The notes: generated by a model from the letters alone, not told the origin. Positions 6,851 through 14,102 are shown, counted from the stretch's first letter. The stretch: 14,832 nt of DNA from Gammaproteobacteria bacterium (GCA_015494165.1 WGBS01000232.1:1-14832); one strand, 5' to 3'. A program made the numbers and translations.

Positions 6851-6901
6851 TTGGTTATGTGCCGTTCTTGCTGTGATCTGGCAGCCGATGGCTGGGGACC
6901 G

Positions 6902-6929
6902 AAAAAAGGGAAGGCGTGTGCCTTCCCTT
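6902..6929 (-). terminator. Intrinsic terminator or attenuator between rplT and pheS
   Basis: On the minus strand a perfect 10-bp stem AAGGGAAGGC / GCCTTCCCTT with an ACAC loop (6906-6929) is followed by four more T residues. It starts 30 bases after the rplT stop. E. coli has an attenuator at the same place, preceded by the pheM leader peptide. Here the 30 bases hold no room for a Phe-rich leader before the stem. It may simply end the thrS-rplT transcript or allow partial read-through into pheST. A weak CATAAC box downstream could be a -10 for pheS, without a convincing -35. Confidence 0.85.
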
Positions 6930-6958
6930 CTTTGGCGACGGCCGGCCCCGCCGACGGA

Positions 6959-7318
6959 TCACGCCGCCAGCGCCGCCTTGGCCTTCTCCGCCAGCGCCGC
7001 GAAGGCGGTGGGGTCGTTGACGGCCAGGTCGGCCAGCACCTTGCGGTCGACCTCGATCTGCGCCTTGTGCAGGCCGTCCATGAAGCGGCTGTAGGAGAGC
7101 CCGTGCTCGCGCGCCGCGGCGTTGATGCGCACGATCCACAGGGCCCGGAACTCGCGCTTGCGGTTGCGGCGGTCGCGGTAGGCGTACTGGCCGGCCTTGA
7201 TGACCGCCTGCTTGGCGACGCGGAAGACCTTGCGGCGGGCGTTGTAGTAGCCCTTGGCCTTCCTCAGGACCTTCTTGTGCCGCGCCCGCGCGGTGACGCC
7301 TCGCTTGACTCGGGGCAT
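6959..7318 (-). CDS. rplT: 50S ribosomal protein L20
   Basis: 119 aa, normal length (E. coli 118). L20 binds 23S rRNA early in assembly of the large subunit. It shows the family start MPRVKRGVTARARHKKVL, the long basic helix with KGYYNARRKVFRVAKQAV and the C-terminal globular part LSYSRFMDGLHKA. It lies 13 bp after rpmI. In E. coli L20 represses translation of its own operon through an mRNA site upstream of rpmI; I did not identify that site here. The terminator follows 30 bases downstream. Confidence 0.98.
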   Translation of the reverse strand: MPRVKRGVTARARHKKVLRKAKGYYNARRKVFRVAKQAVIKAGQYAYRDRRNRKREFRALWIVRINAAAREHGLSYSRFMDGLHKAQIEVDRKVLADLAVNDPTAFAALAEKAKAALAA

Positions 7319-7331
7319 GGCGCCTTCTCCC

Positions 7332-7529
7332 TCAGCTGTAGGGCAGCAGCCGGCGCACGGCGCGCACGTCGGCGTCGTGGACCTGGGTCATGACGCGCAG
7401 GTGGCGCTTGCGCTTGCTGCTCTTCTTCGTGAGGATGTGGTTGTGGTGCGACTTGGCGCGCTTGTAGCCGCCCCTGGCGAGCTTCTTGAAGCGCTTGGCC
7501 GCGCCACGATTGGTCTTGAGCTTCGGCAT
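7332..7529 (-). CDS. rpmI: 50S ribosomal protein L35
   Basis: 65 aa, the typical length for bL35. It begins MPKLKTNRGAAKRFKKLA and has the family's basic centre with KRAKSHHNHILTKKSSKRKR, ending LLPYS. It lies 32 bp after the infC stop and 13 bp before rplT, the standard infC-rpmI-rplT operon. Small, very basic and without acidic patches, as expected of a large-subunit protein buried in rRNA. Confidence 0.98.
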   Translation of the reverse strand: MPKLKTNRGAAKRFKKLARGGYKRAKSHHNHILTKKSSKRKRHLRVMTQVHDADVRAVRRLLPYS

Positions 7530-7561
7530 CTCGCCCTCTCCGGCTGCTCCTGCCGCCCCGC

Positions 7562-8083
7562 CTAGCGTCGCTTCGGGGCGATCACCATCACCATCTGGCG
7601 GCCCTCGAGCTTCGGCCGCTGCTCGACCACGCCGAGGTCGGCGAGGTCCTGCTCCACGCGCTCCAGCAGCTGCAGCCCCAGCTCCTGGTGGGCCATCTCG
7701 CGGCCGCGGAAGCGCAGCGTCACCTTGGCCTTCTCCCCCGCCTCCAGGAAGCGGCGCAGGTTGCGCAGCTTGACCTGGTAGTCGCCCTCGTCCGTGCCGG
7801 GGCGGAACTTGATCTCCTTGACGTGGACCTGCTTTTGCTTCTTGCGCGCCTCGCGGAGCTTCTTGCCCAGCTCGAACCGGTACTTGCCGTAGTCCATGAT
7901 GCGGCAGACCGGCGGCTTCGCCTCGGGCGCGATCTCGACCAGATCCAGCTCCGCCTCCTCGGCCAGCCGCTGCGCCTCCTCCAGCGGCACGACCCCGATC
8001 TGCTTGCCGTCCGGCGCGACGAGCCGCACCTCCCTGGCCGTGATCTCCTCGTTGACCCTGTGCTGCCTGACCGTCGCGGTGAT
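7562..8083 (-). CDS. infC: Translation initiation factor IF-3 (ATC start)
   Basis: IF-3 binds the 30S subunit, keeps it free of 50S and rejects wrong start codons. The first conventional start in this frame is GTG at 8029, but the frame is open further upstream and encodes the conserved family N-terminus RVNEEITAREVRLVAPDG, so the true start must lie before it. ATC at 8083 is the only plausible codon: it follows GGAGGG (8091-8096) by 7 bases and lies 3 bases after the thrS stop. This gives 173 aa (E. coli 180). C-terminal landmarks: VCRIMDYGKYRFE, VKEIKFRPGTDEGDY, TLRFRGREMAH. infC with AUU or AUC start is known to be self-repressed because IF-3 discriminates against such codons; that control is expected here. 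Confidence 0.95.
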   Translation of the reverse strand: MTATVRQHRVNEEITAREVRLVAPDGKQIGVVPLEEAQRLAEEAELDLVEIAPEAKPPVCRIMDYGKYRFELGKKLREARKKQKQVHVKEIKFRPGTDEGDYQVKLRNLRRFLEAGEKAKVTLRFRGREMAHQELGLQLLERVEQDLADLGVVEQRPKLEGRQMVMVIAPKRR

Positions 8084-8086
8084 GCC

Positions 8087-10012
8087 CTAGCCCTCCAAAC
8101 GCGTGCGGCCGCGGCTCGCGATCTCGGCGGCCAGCCCGCGGGCGAAGTCCTCCACGGCCATCGCCCCCAGGTCCCGGCCGCCGCGCGTGCGCACGGCCAC
8201 ACTGCCACTCTCGACCTCCCGGTCCCCCACGACCAGGAGGTATGGGACCCGCTGGATCGTGTGCTCGCGGATTTTATAGCCGATCTTCTCGTTCCTCAAG
8301 TCCGCCTCGACGCGGAAGCCCTGATTCTTCAGGGTTTCCGCGACCTTCGCCGCATAGTCCGCCTGGCGGTCGGTGATGTTGAGCACTACCGCCTGCACCG
8401 GCGCGAGCCAGGCCGGCAGCGCCCCCCCGTAGTGCTCGAGCAGCACCCCGATGAAGCGCTCGATCGAGCCCAGGATCGCGCGGTGGAGCATGACGGGGGT
8501 GCGGCGGCTGCCGTCCTCGGCCATGTAGGTGGCCCCCAGGCGCTCGGGCATGGAGAAGTCGAGCTGGATGGTGCCGAGCTGCCACACCCGCCCCAGGCAG
8601 TCGGTGAGGGAGAACTCGATCTTGGGGCCGTAGAAGGCGCCCTCGCCCGGCTGCAGCCTCCACTCGATGCCCTTGCGCTCGAGGGCCTCCTCCAGGGCCT
8701 TCTCGGCCTTGTCCCACAGGGCCTCCTCGCCGACGCGCAGCTCCGGGCGCGTCGACAGCGCCACGATCACGTCCTCGAAGCCGAAGTCGCGGTAGACCTC
8801 GAAGACCAGGTCGATGAAGGCCGAGACCTCGTCGAGGATCTGGTCCTCGGTGCAGAAGATGTGGGCGTCGTCCTGGACGAAGCCGCGCACTCGCATCAGC
8901 CCGTGGAGCGTGCCCGAGGGCTCGTTGCGGTGGCAGGAGCCGAACTCGGCGAGCCGCAGCGGCAGGTCGCGGTAGCTCCTGACCCCCTGGTTGTAGATCT
9001 GGATGTGCGCCGGGCAGTTCATGGGCTTGACCGCGTAGACGCGGTTCTCGGACTCCGTCGTGAACATCATGTCCTTGAACTTGTCCCAGTGCCCGGAGCG
9101 CTCCCACAGCGAGCGGTCGATGAGCTCGGGCGTGTGCACCTCCAGGTAGCCGCGCTCGCGCAGCAGGCGCCGGATGTAGTCCTGGATCTCGACGTAGATG
9201 CGCCAGCCCTTGTCGTGCCAGAAGACCATGCCCGGCGCCTCCTCCTGGAGGTGGAAGAGGTCCATCGCCTTGCCGAGCTTGCGGTGGTCGCGCTTCTCGG
9301 CCTCCTCCAGGCGGTGCAGGTACTCGTCGAGCTCCTTGCGGTTGCGCCACGCCGTGCCGTAGATGCGCTGCAGCATGGGGTTGCGCGGGTCCCCGCGCCA
9401 GTAGGCCCCCGCCACCTTCATCAGCTTGAAGGCCTTGAGGCGGCCGGTGCTCGGCACGTGCGGGCCGCGGCAGAGGTCGACGAAATCGCCCTGGCGGTAG
9501 AGCGAAATCTCCTCCTCCGGGGGGATGTCCTCGATGATGCGCGCCTTGAACTCCTCGCCCTGGTCGCGGAAGAAGCGGATCGCCTCCTCGCGCGGCATCA
9601 CCATGCGCTCGACCTTGAGGTCGCGCTTGGCGATCTCGCGCATGCGCCGCTCGATGCGCTCGAGGTCCTCGGGCGTGAAGGGGCGCTTGTAGTCGAAGTC
9701 GTAGTAGAAGCCGTCCTCGATGACGGGGCCGATGGTGACCTGCGCCTCCGGATAGAGCTCCTTGACCGCCTGCGCCAGCAGGTGCGCGGTCGAGTGGCGC
9801 AGGATCTCGAGGCCCTCGGGGTCGCGGTCGGTGACGATGGCGACCTCGGCGTCGTGGTCGATGACGTGGGAGGTGTCGACGAGGCGGCCGTCGACCTTGC
9901 CGGCGAGCGCCGCGCGCGCGAGCCCGGGGCCGATGGACTCGGCCACCTCCTGCACGGTCACGGGCCGGTCGAAGCGCTTCTTCGTGCCGTCCGGCAGCGT
10001 GATGACGGGCAT
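8087..10012 (-). CDS. thrS: Threonyl-tRNA synthetase
   Basis: 641 aa from ATG at 10012 (E. coli 642), charging tRNA-Thr in the cytoplasm. Domains: TGS (1-62, MPVITLPDGT), the editing domain with HxxxH at H73/H77 and C181/H185, a class II core with zinc ligands C333 (MNCPAHI), H384 (QDDAHIFC) and the histidine of LHRAILGSIERF, then the anticodon-binding domain at the C-terminus. The frame stays open upstream into tRNA-Val (to 10189), but that extension has no homology to the family and would overlap the tRNA, so it is rejected. GGAGGGAG lies 11 bases before the chosen ATG. First protein gene of the tRNA-Val-thrS-infC operon; its 137-base leader contains several hairpins. Confidence 0.98.
   Translation of the reverse strand: MPVITLPDGTKKRFDRPVTVQEVAESIGPGLARAALAGKVDGRLVDTSHVIDHDAEVAIVTDRDPEGLEILRHSTAHLLAQAVKELYPEAQVTIGPVIEDGFYYDFDYKRPFTPEDLERIERRMREIAKRDLKVERMVMPREEAIRFFRDQGEEFKARIIEDIPPEEEISLYRQGDFVDLCRGPHVPSTGRLKAFKLMKVAGAYWRGDPRNPMLQRIYGTAWRNRKELDEYLHRLEEAEKRDHRKLGKAMDLFHLQEEAPGMVFWHDKGWRIYVEIQDYIRRLLRERGYLEVHTPELIDRSLWERSGHWDKFKDMMFTTESENRVYAVKPMNCPAHIQIYNQGVRSYRDLPLRLAEFGSCHRNEPSGTLHGLMRVRGFVQDDAHIFCTEDQILDEVSAFIDLVFEVYRDFGFEDVIVALSTRPELRVGEEALWDKAEKALEEALERKGIEWRLQPGEGAFYGPKIEFSLTDCLGRVWQLGTIQLDFSMPERLGATYMAEDGSRRTPVMLHRAILGSIERFIGVLLEHYGGALPAWLAPVQAVVLNITDRQADYAAKVAETLKNQGFRVEADLRNEKIGYKIREHTIQRVPYLLVVGDREVESGSVAVRTRGGRDLGAMAVEDFARGLAAEIASRGRTRLEG
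8091..8096 (-). promoter_or_regulatory. Ribosome binding site that sets the infC ATC start
   Basis: Minus-strand GGAGGG lies in the last codons of thrS, 7 bases before the ATC at 8083. Its strength and spacing support ATC as the initiation codon and imply coupling of infC translation to the end of thrS. Confidence 0.75.
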
Positions 10013-10149
10013 GGGCCGGTCTCCCTCCGGGCCGGGCGCCGCGGCCGCCGCGGCCCAAAAAGCCGGGGCGCCCGCGCCCTGCCGCCTTCGGCGGCGGGAT
10101 CGGACGCCCCGCGAGCGTCTGGCCTCTCGGCGTGCCCCGGCCGTTGTGC
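10013..10149 (-). promoter_or_regulatory. Structured thrS leader
   Basis: 137 bases between the tRNA-Val 3' end and thrS. Three stems are visible on the minus strand: GACGC/GCGTC (10103-10119), GCCGCC-GAA-GGCGGC (10081-10095) and GGGCGC/GCGCCC (10066-10079), the last followed shortly by five T residues. No ATG-led leader peptide is present before them. It could be an operator for ThrS self-repression as in E. coli, or a site where tRNA-Val is separated from the mRNA. The high GC makes chance stems common. Confidence 0.45.
10057..10079 (-). terminator. Terminator-like stem with T5 in the thrS leader
   Basis: Stem GGGCGC / GCGCCC, four bases (CGGC), then TTTTT on the minus strand. The loop is only two bases and the T-run is offset, so this is a weak candidate. 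If active it would attenuate transcription from tRNA-Val into thrS. Confidence 0.35.
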
Positions 10150-10226
10150 TGGTAGGCGCGAGTGGATTCGAACCACCGACCCCCACCATGTCAAGGTGGT
10201 GCTCTGACCAGCTGAGCTACGCGCCT
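10150..10226 (-). tRNA. tRNA-Val (anticodon GAC)
   Basis: 77 nt with encoded CCA. Acceptor AGGCGCG pairs with CGCGCCT. The D arm reads GCTCAGCTGGTCAGAGC, and anticodon stem CCACC/GGTGG encloses loop TTGACAT, giving GAC. The T arm carries GGTTCGAATCC. It decodes GUC and GUU. It lies between a good promoter and thrS, so tRNA and mRNA are probably made as one precursor; the same neighbours occur in Pseudomonas. Confidence 0.97.
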
Positions 10227-10239
10227 GTGGCGACGGGTA

Positions 10240-10268
10240 AAGATACCGGCGCCCGGGACCACTGGCAA
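10240..10268 (-). promoter_or_regulatory. Sigma-70 promoter for tRNA-Val-thrS operon
   Basis: Minus-strand -35 TTGCCA (10263-10268), 17-base spacer, -10 TATCTT (10240-10245). The first tRNA base is 13 bases after the -10. Five of six -35 bases and four of six -10 bases match consensus, standing out in a GC-rich background. Confidence 0.7.
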
Positions 10269-10289
10269 GGACCGTGCGCCGGGGCCGCC

Positions 10290-10511
10290 CTACCGGATGG
10301 GGCGGACCTCCACGCCCACATCCAGCCGCACCCAGGCGCGGTCCGCGGTCAGCACCGGCAGGCCCCGGAGCCGCGCGAGCGCGAGGCTGGCCGGTCTCCC
10401 GGGGAGGGCCCGGGCGAGCGCGCCGGCGACCCCCACAGCGCCCGGCCTTGCGTGCAGGAGGGCGAGGACGGCGGAGGCGTCAAGAACGACGGCGCCCGCC
10501 CCGCCGCTCAC
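10290..10511 (-). pseudogene. Internally deleted PIN-domain toxin remnant (VapC-like)
   Basis: 73-aa frame from GTG 10511, behind AGGAGG at ideal spacing. It begins VVLDASAVLALLHARPG, a classic PIN start with the first catalytic Asp (D11), then jumps to a typical PIN C-terminus LPVLTADRAWVRLDVGVEV (51-69, D57). PIN toxins are usually near 125-135 aa, so 50-60 central residues are missing, among them the acidic residue of the second motif; the usual GDRA motif before the last strand reads GRPA. The reading frame is kept, so a single in-frame deletion is the simplest cause. An RNase is unlikely to remain active. Overlaps the antitoxin gene by 32 bases, as toxin-antitoxin pairs do. Confidence 0.8.
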
Positions 10512-10755
10512 GCGCCACCTCCTCCCTCCGTGTCTTGAGCAGCGCCTCCACCAGCGACCGCTCGCGCGGCACATGCCGGGCGACGAGCGCCTGGGCCATG
10601 CGGACCGCCCGCCGACGCGGCAGCAGGCGCAGCTCCCCGTCGACCACGCGCAGCAGCAGCGCGTCTCCCGCGTCCACACCCAGGGCGCGGCGGACGGCCG
10701 CCGGGATCACGATCCGGCCATTGGCGCCGACACGGACAACCTCTGCTTTCATCAT
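10480..10755 (-). CDS. AbrB/MazE-type antitoxin of a broken TA pair
   Basis: 91 aa from ATG 10755 (a second ATG follows directly; a GTG at 10791 would add 12 residues but lacks a good ribosome binding site, whereas GAAGG precedes 10755). Residues 1-46 form the swapped-hairpin AbrB fold: KAEVVRVGANGRIVIPAAVR then LGVDAGDALLLRVVDGEL. The rest is a basic helix that in such antitoxins wraps the toxin. It would bind DNA and its toxin. It begins 41 bp after the uvrB stop and may be read through from uvrB. Its partner PIN gene is internally deleted, so it is probably an orphan; loss of constraint has not yet produced a stop codon. Confidence 0.85.
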   Translation of the reverse strand: MMKAEVVRVGANGRIVIPAAVRRALGVDAGDALLLRVVDGELRLLPRRRAVRMAQALVARHVPRERSLVEALLKTRREEVARERRGGRRRS

Positions 10756-10796
10756 AGGCGCCTTCGCTGGCACGGCTTCCGCTTTTGCCACAGGTC

Positions 10797-12842
10797 TCAG
10801 GCGGCGCCGGCGGCGGAGGCCTCGTCCGCGAGGCCGAGGGCGTGGCGGCGGATGGCGCGGATCTCGTCGCGCAGCCGCGCCGCCTCCTCGAACTCCAGGT
10901 CCCGGGCGTGGCGGTACATGCGCTCCTCGAGCTCGCGGATGCGGCGCAGGGCCGCCTCGGGGCCGAGGGCGGCATACTCCGCCCGCGCCTCGGCCACCGC
11001 GCCCTCGCGGCGGGCGCCGCGGCGCCCGCGGGCCGGCGCGGCACGCGCGCCCTCCATGATGTCGGCCACGGCCTTGCGGATGGTGCGCGGGGTGATGCCG
11101 TGGGCCTCGTTGTAGGCGATCTGCTTGCGGCGGCGGCGCTCGGTCTCCTCGATCGCCCGCCGCATGGAGTCGGTGACGGTGTCGGCGTAGAGGATGGCCT
11201 TGCCGCGGGCGTTGCGCGCCGCGCGCCCGATGGTCTGGATGAGCGCCCCCTCCGAGCGCAGGAAGCCCTCCTTGTCGGCGTCGAGGATGGCCACCAGCGA
11301 GACCTCGGGCATGTCGAGGCCCTCGCGCAGGAGGTTGATGCCCACGAGCACGTCGAACTTCCCGAGCCGCAGGTCGCGGATGATCTCCACGCGCTCGACG
11401 GTGTCGATGTCGGAGTGCAGGTAGCGCACCCGCACCCCGTGCTCGGCCAGGTACTCCGTGAGGTCCTCGGCCATGCGCTTGGTGAGGGTCGTCACCAGCA
11501 CCCGCTCGTCGGCGGCCGCGCGGCGGCGGATCTCCGAGAGCAGGTCGTCCACCTGCGTGGTGGCCGGACGCACCTCCACCGCCGGGTCCACCAGGCCCGT
11601 GGGGCGCACCACCTGCTCCACCACCTGGGCGCTGCGCTCGAGCTCGTAGGGGCCGGGGGTGGCCGAGACGTAGATGGTCTGGGGGGCGAGGTGCTCGAAC
11701 TCGTCGAAGCGCAGCGGCCGGTTGTCCAGCGCCGAGGGCAGGCGGAAGCCGTACTCGACCAGGGTCTCCTTGCGCGAGCGGTCGCCGCGGTACATGCCGC
11801 CGAGCTGGGGGATGGTGATGTGCGACTCGTCCACGACCAGCAGGGCATCGGCCGGCAGGTAGTCGAAGAGCGTGGGCGGCGGCTCGCCCGGGCGCCGGCC
11901 CGAGAGGTGCCGCGAGTAGTTCTCGATGCCGGGGCAGTGGCCCACCTCGGCCAGCATCTCCAGGTCGTAGAGGGTGCGCTGCTCGAGCCGCTGGGCCTCG
12001 ACCAGCTTGCCGGCGGCGCGCAGCGCCTTCAGGCGCTCGGCGAGCTCGGCCTTGATGGCGTCGATGGCCTGGAGGATGGTGCGGCGCGGGGTGACGTAGT
12101 GGCTCTTGGGATAGACCGTGTAGCGCGGCACCCGCTGCAGGATCTCGCCCGTGAGCGGGTCGAACAGGCTCAGGGCCTCGATCTCGTCGTCGAAGAGCTC
12201 GATGCGCAGGGCCTCGCGCTCGGACTCGGCCGGGTGGACGTCGATCACCTCGCCGCGCACGCGGTAGGTGCCGCGCCTGAGCTCGAGGTCGCTGCGGGTG
12301 TACTGCAGCTCGGCCAGGCGGCGCAGCAGCTCGCGCTGGCCGACGAGGTCGCCGCGGCGCAGGTGCAGCACCATGCTGAGGTAGGCGCGCGGGTCGCCCA
12401 GGCCGTAGATGGAGGAGACCGTGGCGACGATGATGGTGTCGGAGCGCTCGAGCAGCGCCTTGGTGGCCGACAGGCGCATCTGCTCGATGTGCTCGTTGAT
12501 GGAGGCGTCCTTCTCGATGTAGGTGTCGGTCGCCGGGACGTAGGCCTCCGGCTGGTAGTAGTCGTAGTAGGAGACGAAGTACTCCACCGCGTTGCGCGGG
12601 AAGAACTCGCGGAACTCGCCGTAGAGCTGGGCGGCGAGGGTCTTGTTCGGCGCCAGCACCAGCGTGGGGCGCTGCACGCGCTCGATGACCGAGGCGATGG
12701 TGAAGGTCTTGCCCGAGCCCGTCACCCCGAGCAGGGTCTGGTGGGCCAGCCCCGCCTCGAGGCCCTCGACGAGCCGGCGGATGGCCTCGGGCTGGTCGCC
12801 GGCGGGACGGAAGCGGGCGTGGAGCTTGAAGGGGCGGCTCAC
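10797..12842 (-). CDS. uvrB: Excinuclease ABC subunit B
   Basis: 681 aa (E. coli 673). UvrB is the damage-verifying helicase-like subunit of nucleotide excision repair, loaded by UvrA and partner of UvrC. Visible: Walker A GVTGSGKT (39-46), the beta-hairpin that clamps DNA with Y92, Y93, Y95, Y96 in SYYDYYQPEAY, Walker B-type DESH (338-341), helicase motifs VLVTTLTKRMAEDL and QTIGRAARN, and the C-terminal UVR motif for UvrC (about 628-666). The start is GTG at 12842, giving MSRPFKLHARFRPAGDQPEA; no clear ribosome binding site precedes it. A TATAAT lies 30 bases upstream. All key residues seen are intact. Confidence 0.98.
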   Translation of the reverse strand: MSRPFKLHARFRPAGDQPEAIRRLVEGLEAGLAHQTLLGVTGSGKTFTIASVIERVQRPTLVLAPNKTLAAQLYGEFREFFPRNAVEYFVSYYDYYQPEAYVPATDTYIEKDASINEHIEQMRLSATKALLERSDTIIVATVSSIYGLGDPRAYLSMVLHLRRGDLVGQRELLRRLAELQYTRSDLELRRGTYRVRGEVIDVHPAESEREALRIELFDDEIEALSLFDPLTGEILQRVPRYTVYPKSHYVTPRRTILQAIDAIKAELAERLKALRAAGKLVEAQRLEQRTLYDLEMLAEVGHCPGIENYSRHLSGRRPGEPPPTLFDYLPADALLVVDESHITIPQLGGMYRGDRSRKETLVEYGFRLPSALDNRPLRFDEFEHLAPQTIYVSATPGPYELERSAQVVEQVVRPTGLVDPAVEVRPATTQVDDLLSEIRRRAAADERVLVTTLTKRMAEDLTEYLAEHGVRVRYLHSDIDTVERVEIIRDLRLGKFDVLVGINLLREGLDMPEVSLVAILDADKEGFLRSEGALIQTIGRAARNARGKAILYADTVTDSMRRAIEETERRRRKQIAYNEAHGITPRTIRKAVADIMEGARAAPARGRRGARREGAVAEARAEYAALGPEAALRRIRELEERMYRHARDLEFEEAARLRDEIRAIRRHALGLADEASAAGAA

Positions 12843-12847
12843 GGGGA

Positions 12848-12876
12848 TTCTGGTCCGGGCGGGCCTCCGCTATTAT
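12848..12876 (+). promoter_or_regulatory. Candidate promoter of the aminotransferase gene
   Basis: Plus-strand TATTAT (12871-12876, five of six consensus bases), 17 bases after TTCTGG (12848-12853), a poor -35. It shares bases with the uvrB -10 on the other strand, so the two promoters would compete. A ribosome binding site, GAGGAG at 12901, follows. Confidence 0.45.
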
Positions 12877-12877
12877 A
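12872..12877 (-). promoter_or_regulatory. Candidate uvrB -10 box
   Basis: Minus-strand TATAAT, a perfect -10 in a very GC-rich spacer, 30 bases before the uvrB start. No good -35 lies 16-18 bases upstream. No LexA box (CTG-N10-CAG) was found by eye in the short spacer. It overlaps the plus-strand -10 candidate. Confidence 0.5.
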
Positions 12878-12911
12878 CGCCGGCCTGCGGCCCCGCCCCC
12901 GAGGAGAAGCC

Positions 12912-14102
12912 GTGGAGATACGCCTCGCCCAGCGCGTCGGGCGCGTGCGCCCCTCGCCGACGCTCGCCGTGACGGCCCGCGCCGCGGCCCTGCGCGCCGC
13001 CGGCCGCGACGTCATCGGCCTCGGCGCCGGGGAGCCCGACTTCGACACCCCGGAGCACATCAAGGAGGCCGCCGTCCGCGCCCTGCGCGAGGGGCTCACC
13101 AAGTACACGCCGGTGGACGGCCTGCCGGCGCTGAAGGAGGCCGTGTGCGCGAAGTTCCGGCGCGAAAACGGCCTCGAATATACGCCCGCGGAGGTGCTCG
13201 TCTCCTGCGGCGCCAAGCACAGCTTCTACAACCTCGCCCAGGCGCTCCTCGACCCGGGCGACGAGGTGGTGATCCCGGCGCCCTACTGGGTCTCCTACCC
13301 CGACATGGTGCTGCTCGCCGGCGGCGAGCCGCGGATCGTCCCGGCCGGCATCGAGCAGGGCTTCAAGTTGCGCGCGGAGCAGCTCGAGGCCGCCATCGGC
13401 CCGCGCACGCGCATGGTGGTCCTCAACAGCCCCTCGAACCCCACGGGGGCGGCCTACACCCGCGCCGAGCTCGCCGCCCTCGGCGAGGTGCTGCTCCGCC
13501 ACCCGGAGGTCCTCGTCGTCAGCGACGACATCTACGAGCACATCCTCTGGGCGGAGGAGCCCTTCGCCAACATCGTCAACGCCTGCCCCGGGCTCAAGCC
13601 GCGCACGGTGGTCATCAACGGCGTCTCCAAGGCCTACGCCATGACGGGCTGGCGCATCGGCTACGCCGCCGGCCCCGAGCCCCTGATCGCCGCCATGCGC
13701 AAGATCCAGTCGCAGAGCACCTCCAACCCCACCTCCATCGCCCAGGCGGCCGCGATCGCCGCGCTCGAGGGCGACCAGTCGTGCGTGACGCTCATGCGCG
13801 AGGCCTTCCGCGAGCGCCACGACTACGTGGTCGGCAGGCTCAACGCCATGCCCGGGGTGCGCTGCCGCCCCGGCGAGGGCACCTTCTACTGCTTTCCGGA
13901 CTTCTCGGAGGCCATTGCGCGCCTCGAGGGGGTGGCCGACGACGTGGCCCTCGCCGAGTGGCTGCTCGAGCGCGCCGGCGTGGCCGTCGTCCCCGGCAGC
14001 GCCTTCGGCGCCCCGGGCCACGTGCGCATCTCCTTCGCCACCGGCATGGACCAGCTCCGCGAGGCCCTCGACCGCATCGAGCGCGCCCTGCCCGGCGCCT
14101 GA
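12912..14102 (+). CDS. Class I pyridoxal-phosphate aspartate/aromatic aminotransferase
   Basis: 396 aa from GTG 12912, behind GAGGAG with 5-base spacing; the frame is open far upstream antisense to uvrB, but that part is not protein-like. PLP-dependent fold-type I, subgroup I-beta: substrate loop GLGAGEPDFDTP, KYTPVDGLPALKEA, APYWVSYPDM, SPSNPTGAAYTR, YEHILW and the lysine motif SKAYAMTGWRIGYA with K240 as the Schiff-base lysine, then the C-terminal arginine in HVRISFA. The likely reaction is aspartate plus 2-oxoglutarate to oxaloacetate plus glutamate; some members also use prephenate or aromatic keto acids, which cannot be told apart here. It stands opposite uvrB and converges on the toxin-antitoxin pair with a 10-bp gap. 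Often named aspC or aatA. Confidence 0.95.
   Translation: MEIRLAQRVGRVRPSPTLAVTARAAALRAAGRDVIGLGAGEPDFDTPEHIKEAAVRALREGLTKYTPVDGLPALKEAVCAKFRRENGLEYTPAEVLVSCGAKHSFYNLAQALLDPGDEVVIPAPYWVSYPDMVLLAGGEPRIVPAGIEQGFKLRAEQLEAAIGPRTRMVVLNSPSNPTGAAYTRAELAALGEVLLRHPEVLVVSDDIYEHILWAEEPFANIVNACPGLKPRTVVINGVSKAYAMTGWRIGYAAGPEPLIAAMRKIQSQSTSNPTSIAQAAAIAALEGDQSCVTLMREAFRERHDYVVGRLNAMPGVRCRPGEGTFYCFPDFSEAIARLEGVADDVALAEWLLERAGVAVVPGSAFGAPGHVRISFATGMDQLREALDRIERALPGA

Noticed and set aside
3355..6876. 1173-aa plus-strand frame opposite pheT and pheS
   Set aside because: Long antisense frames are expected at this GC content; residue content is Arg/Ala/His-rich and low in complexity, with no domain.
10013..10189. 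Longer thrS start inside tRNA-Val (700 aa)
   Set aside because: The extra residues are unlike any ThrS and would run through the tRNA; ATG 10012 gives the family length and N-terminus.
7688..10207. 839-aa plus-strand frame opposite infC and thrS
   Set aside because: Antisense shadow of thrS codons; composition dominated by Leu, Asp, Val and Ala with no recognisable motif.
9762..10538. Plus-strand frames with GASGFEPPTPTM-like sequence
   Set aside because: False translation across the complement of tRNA-Val and the thrS 5' end.
10785..12911. Long N-terminal extension of the aminotransferase through the uvrB antisense strand
   Set aside because: No family homology before the GTG at 12912, which has a proper ribosome binding site; the extension is a shadow of uvrB.
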